This document shows, piece after piece, positions 6,201 to 8,204 of a DNA stretch of 8,204 nucleotides. Numbering within the stretch: the stretch's first letter is position 1; every line of letters begins with the position of its first letter. The position numbers were made by a program, and so were the translations under genes. The DNA comes from Bryobacteraceae bacterium (GTDB taxonomy: Bacteria > Acidobacteriota > Terriglobia > Bryobacterales > Bryobacteraceae), in NCBI GenBank assembly GCA_019686145.1, contig JADGHK010000084.1, positions 1 through 8,204 on the forward strand, read 5' to 3'. The notes beneath the pieces were generated by a model that saw only the letters and a list, made by a program, of their open reading frames with translations, was not told where the DNA came from and did not search any database.

Positions 6201-7987
6201 AGTTTCAGCGTGAATTCCGCGAAGGCAAGATCCACGTCTTGAGTTGCTCAACGACGTTCGAACTCGGCGTGGATCTCGGTGATCTGGATACCATTTTCCT
6301 GCGCAATGTGCCACCGGAGGCGTTCAACTACACCCAGCGCGTCGGACGCTCAGGACGTCGGGGCGGGTACCCGGGGTTCGCGATCACGTACTGCAAGCGC
6401 GGGCCGCATGATCTCTACCACTTTGCCGACCCGCAACGGATGCTAATCGGGGAAAGTCGGGCACCTGCTTTGGTTATACAAAATGAAAAGATCATCACCC
6501 GCCATATGGTGGCAGTGGCCCTGTCCTTCTTTTTCAGAGCCAACCGAAAGTTTTTCAATGTTGAGGGACTATTCAGGAATCTGGCTTCACCTTCGGGGGT
6601 GAGTGATTTCAAGGAATTCCTCCGAAATAACCGATCTCAAGTGGAAAAAACGCTTTGCCACATTCTGCCTACTGAAGTCACGACCCGGATAGCACTAGGT
6701 GATGGAAGCTGGATCGAGAAGATTGCTGGCGAAGACAGTCGCTTTGCCTTGGCCGAGGCGGAAGTCTCGAGCGACTACAAAGCGGTCAGACGTCTTGAGG
6801 AGAAAGCGCGGAAAGATAGAGACTATAGAACCGCCCAATGGGCAAAAGGGCGCGCTGAGACAATCGCGAGCGAGGACGTGCTTTCGTTCCTTTCACGAAA
6901 AGCAGTGATCCCCAAATACGGCTTCCCCGTAGATGTGGTGGAGCTGGACACGCAACGAACCCAGCAAAACCAGGAAGCATCCCAAGTCTCGCTCCAAAGG
7001 GATCTCAGTATCGCCATCTCGGAGTTTGCCCCGACCAGCAAATTGGTGGCGAACAAGAAAGAGTGGATCTCCTACGGCTTGAAGAAGGTTGCGGAAAAAG
7101 AGTGGGACCGAAGGTCATATGCGCGCTGTGCATCCCACAATGTGTTCTTGCAGTGGAAGGCGGGTGAGTCTTCGCCAGGGCAACTGCCATGCGGTTGTAG
7201 GCTGCGGACACTCAACTATGTTATCCCACAGTTCGGGTTCATAACAGATAAGGACAAGCCGAAGGAGCCGAAGGCCCGTCCGCCCAGAGTCTTCTCGACA
7301 CGACCGTACTTCGTGCGGCCGCTGACAGAAGCGGAACGTGTTGAGCTGCCGACCCATTCACCGATGGTATCAGTCGCAAAGGCGTCGCCCGGGCTCATGG
7401 TTGTGCTCTGCGAAGGGCGTAAAGGTGAAGGTTTCTATCTTTGCAGGGATTGCGGAGCGGGGTTCCGCGATAACCAGTCCCGACCGCACAAGACCCCGCA
7501 GGGTCAAGAATGCTACGGCGGACTGGACAACGTGTCGCTCGGGCACGAATTCGTGACTGACATTCTCCAGTTGCAGTTTCGGCGGGCTCCAACAGACGGA
7601 GTAGACACCGTATCCTTTGCACTTTCGCTCGCGTACGCCATCGTAGAAGGTGCGGCGGAAGCGCTCGGGGTTCCGTCAACGGACCTCAATGCCACTGTAA
7701 GGCACGTCAGCCAGTCTATGCCGCCGATCATTCTTTACGACAACGTTCCCGGTGGCGCAGGGTTGGTTGCCAGGCTGGAGAGTGAGGAGGTGCTGAAGGA
7801 CTGTCTGCATGCTGCCTACAAGAGGGTGAAAGGCGGTTGCGGCTGTGCCCCGAACACAAGTTGCTACGGTTGCTTGCGTGATTACCGCAATCAGTTTGCC
7901 CACGACGTGCTCCAGCGAGAACCTGTGAGAGCTTACCTGCACGATGTGCTGGGCCGGTGGGGGGACGGCGAGGCCGGGGAGAGATGA
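3275..7987 (+). CDS. Large DEAH-type SF2 helicase with C-terminal DUF1998 region (MrfA/DrmAB/DruE-like)
   Basis: 1570 residues, complete. First RecA lobe: LYRHQEQAI (86-94, Q-like), Walker A ATGTGSGKT (106-114), VLYPMNALANDQ (142-153, Ia), LLTNYSMLEYLLLRP (232-246), DEAH (266-269, Walker B), ATSATL (303-308, III). A Cys cluster follows: C501/C504, C565/C568, C580, H582, C604/C607. Second lobe: KVLAFADGRQEAAFFA (643-658), a 300-residue insert with a second Cys set (C911, C914, C926, C931), EEHTAQ (963-968), CSTTFELGVDLGDL (991-1004, V) and QRVGRSGRRG (1021-1030, VI). The end carries the DUF1998 hallmarks YDNVPGGAGL (1488-1497) and C1522/C1524/C1530/C1533 before LRDYRNQ. All motor motifs are intact, so it should be an active ATP-dependent translocase on nucleic acid. 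Relatives act in DISARM (DrmA plus DrmB), Druantia (DruE) and MrfA repair; I cannot assign it to one of them. It is co-translated with the uS9-like protein. Confidence 0.9.
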   Translation: MNQINLSTEIEERYRRYLQTTFYFKDPVLRQSFQEALNAGHLSKGPYLEATQTFKKGTTPSALFEELVQHALDQGFLKAIEGERPLYRHQEQAIRSVSGGRNVVVATGTGSGKTEAFLYPILLHLYREFEAGTLGPGVRALVLYPMNALANDQRERLGEICKRLKAENSPFHITFGQYIGETPEDANDSQRHARDHMFQRDEKGHSIIKNGRVLHGELVLRSEMRTTPPHILLTNYSMLEYLLLRPDDSPLFDEGQSRWWTFLVLDEAHQYRGAKGIEMAMLLRRLKQRLREGGREGPFRCIATSATLIGGDEDKPAVAEFAAQLFGEPFDPGDVILGEIEPIPGSGPERFSRDGYRILSQALEGNSGQAVAQLFSFAGRYNIAVPADEEPAKTLGRLLQHDKRSADLRRLVTGTPTDVRTITDQVFDDLLEPDRAEALSELLALLLRAEDPRTGTRLLSARYHLFLRSLEGAFVSLHPDKKVVLDRRGEGDTALFEIGLCRECGQHYLVGKINEDKKLVEAVRDPGREDFGATFFLPMEGHAFEEDDGDSEQGGHRRGTKYKLCCRCGEIRPASEQLHCGHGTEIELLEQEQAKEKEDQVPRCVVCGYQARDPVREVVHGTDGPHAVIATTLYQELPEARRKVLAFADGRQEAAFFAWYLEHSYKDILARNLILRVVQNQISSEGSSLQDLARGLCKDYQQKNIFPPATSESKLHREAWLALYREFLTDEPRISLEGVGLVRWAIKWPSWFKVPEVLTKPPWSLTTEEARDLLFVLLDTMRADRAVELRAENEVSLTWNELLLQAPQMCVSFVEKARLRSGERAWAGKTGRRVNFLAKLYRRIHPEASEPEAVDAALGVLRTLWGAFQKYDNQAPAASDRLLVRVNDARRLNPDWWRLRSISADELIFRCDTCGRVQAVSVRGVCSRHRCPGTLQCMRRGEREPNHYGFLYEEDLPGMLRVEEHTAQLENEKAREFQREFREGKIHVLSCSTTFELGVDLGDLDTIFLRNVPPEAFNYTQRVGRSGRRGGYPGFAITYCKRGPHDLYHFADPQRMLIGESRAPALVIQNEKIITRHMVAVALSFFFRANRKFFNVEGLFRNLASPSGVSDFKEFLRNNRSQVEKTLCHILPTEVTTRIALGDGSWIEKIAGEDSRFALAEAEVSSDYKAVRRLEEKARKDRDYRTAQWAKGRAETIASEDVLSFLSRKAVIPKYGFPVDVVELDTQRTQQNQEASQVSLQRDLSIAISEFAPTSKLVANKKEWISYGLKKVAEKEWDRRSYARCASHNVFLQWKAGESSPGQLPCGCRLRTLNYVIPQFGFITDKDKPKEPKARPPRVFSTRPYFVRPLTEAERVELPTHSPMVSVAKASPGLMVVLCEGRKGEGFYLCRDCGAGFRDNQSRPHKTPQGQECYGGLDNVSLGHEFVTDILQLQFRRAPTDGVDTVSFALSLAYAIVEGAAEALGVPSTDLNATVRHVSQSMPPIILYDNVPGGAGLVARLESEEVLKDCLHAAYKRVKGGCGCAPNTSCYGCLRDYRNQFAHDVLQREPVRAYLHDVLGRWGDGEAGER

Positions 7988-8107
7988 GGTCCGCAGGCGA
8001 GCGTCCGCTCGGCGAGAGGGGAGCGGGGCGCAAGGGGTGAGGCGAGGGCTCGCCGCCCGCGCCGCGCCGGTTTTCCCGTCCGCCGGCGGAGGCCTTGATT
8101 TCGCTTA
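7988..8107. other. GC-rich spacer between helicase and tRNA with repeated GGCGAG and short dyads
   Basis: No gene is seen here. The helicase stop is followed by an imperfect tandem repeat, GTCCGCAGGCGAG (7989-8001) and GTCCGCTCGGCGAG (8003-8016). Two dyads follow: GGCGAGGGCTCGCC (8041-8054) and the perfect 12-base palindrome TCCGCCGGCGGA (8079-8090). These may help end the helicase transcript and the convergent tRNA transcript, and the strip is also where an integration boundary would lie. Confidence 0.4.
8041..8074 (+). terminator. Weak candidate terminator of the helicase operon
   Basis: The dyad GGCGAGGGCTCGCC (8041-8054) is the first stable stem after the helicase stop. A short TTTT occurs at 8071-8074, but 16 GC-rich bases separate it from the stem. 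That is not the standard layout, so intrinsic termination here is doubtful. Confidence 0.2.
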
Positions 8108-8179
<72 letters not shown>

Positions 8180-8204
8180 CCAAGTCATGCCCTTCCTGCC
8201 AAGA

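Overview
The window is bacterial, GC-rich DNA (lines I hand-counted outside the second gene were about 53-68% GC). It ends in a tRNA-Thr gene with no encoded CCA. The broken gene at the left edge ends like a proteobacterial nitrilase. Together these fit an alphaproteobacterium (Bradyrhizobium or Methylobacterium type), but this is a style-based guess, not an identification.

Layout, left to right. (1) 1-265: the C-terminal end of a nitrilase on the + strand, a metabolic host gene cut by the window edge. (2) 266-439: a spacer with no gene, ending in a good Shine-Dalgarno. (3) 440-901: a small, AT-rich gene for a PD-(D/E)XK nuclease-like protein. (4) 902-1170: a spacer with tandem GC-rich inverted repeats, a plausible sigma70-type promoter and a four-codon leader ORF. 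(5) 1171-3264: a 697-residue protein with a hydrophobic N-terminal segment, a Gly/Pro/Arg-rich linker, a beta-rich middle and a C-terminal domain that closely resembles ribosomal protein uS9. (6) 3275-7987: a 1570-residue DEAH-type superfamily 2 helicase with a C-terminal DUF1998 (MrfA/DrmB/DruE-like) region and several Cys clusters. (7) 7988-8107: a GC-rich spacer with inverted repeats. (8) 8108-8179: tRNA-Thr(CGT) on the minus strand, with its 3' end facing the cassette.

How the genes may work together. The uS9-like protein and the helicase are separated by 10 nt, and the helicase Shine-Dalgarno lies in that gap, so they form an operon and probably a functional pair. Large DUF1998 helicases are core parts of anti-phage systems such as DISARM and Druantia, and of the MrfAB repair pair. 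A foreign-looking nuclease gene lies upstream, and the whole set sits between a metabolic gene and the 3' end of a tRNA gene. This is a typical setting for a horizontally acquired defence cassette. The partner is not one I recognise from a named system. Its uS9-like domain, fused to a beta-rich protein next to a helicase, is the most unusual signal here. I infer that this is an undescribed or little-described helicase-based system that uses a repurposed ribosomal-protein fold for nucleic-acid recognition. Nothing in the sequence proves that function.
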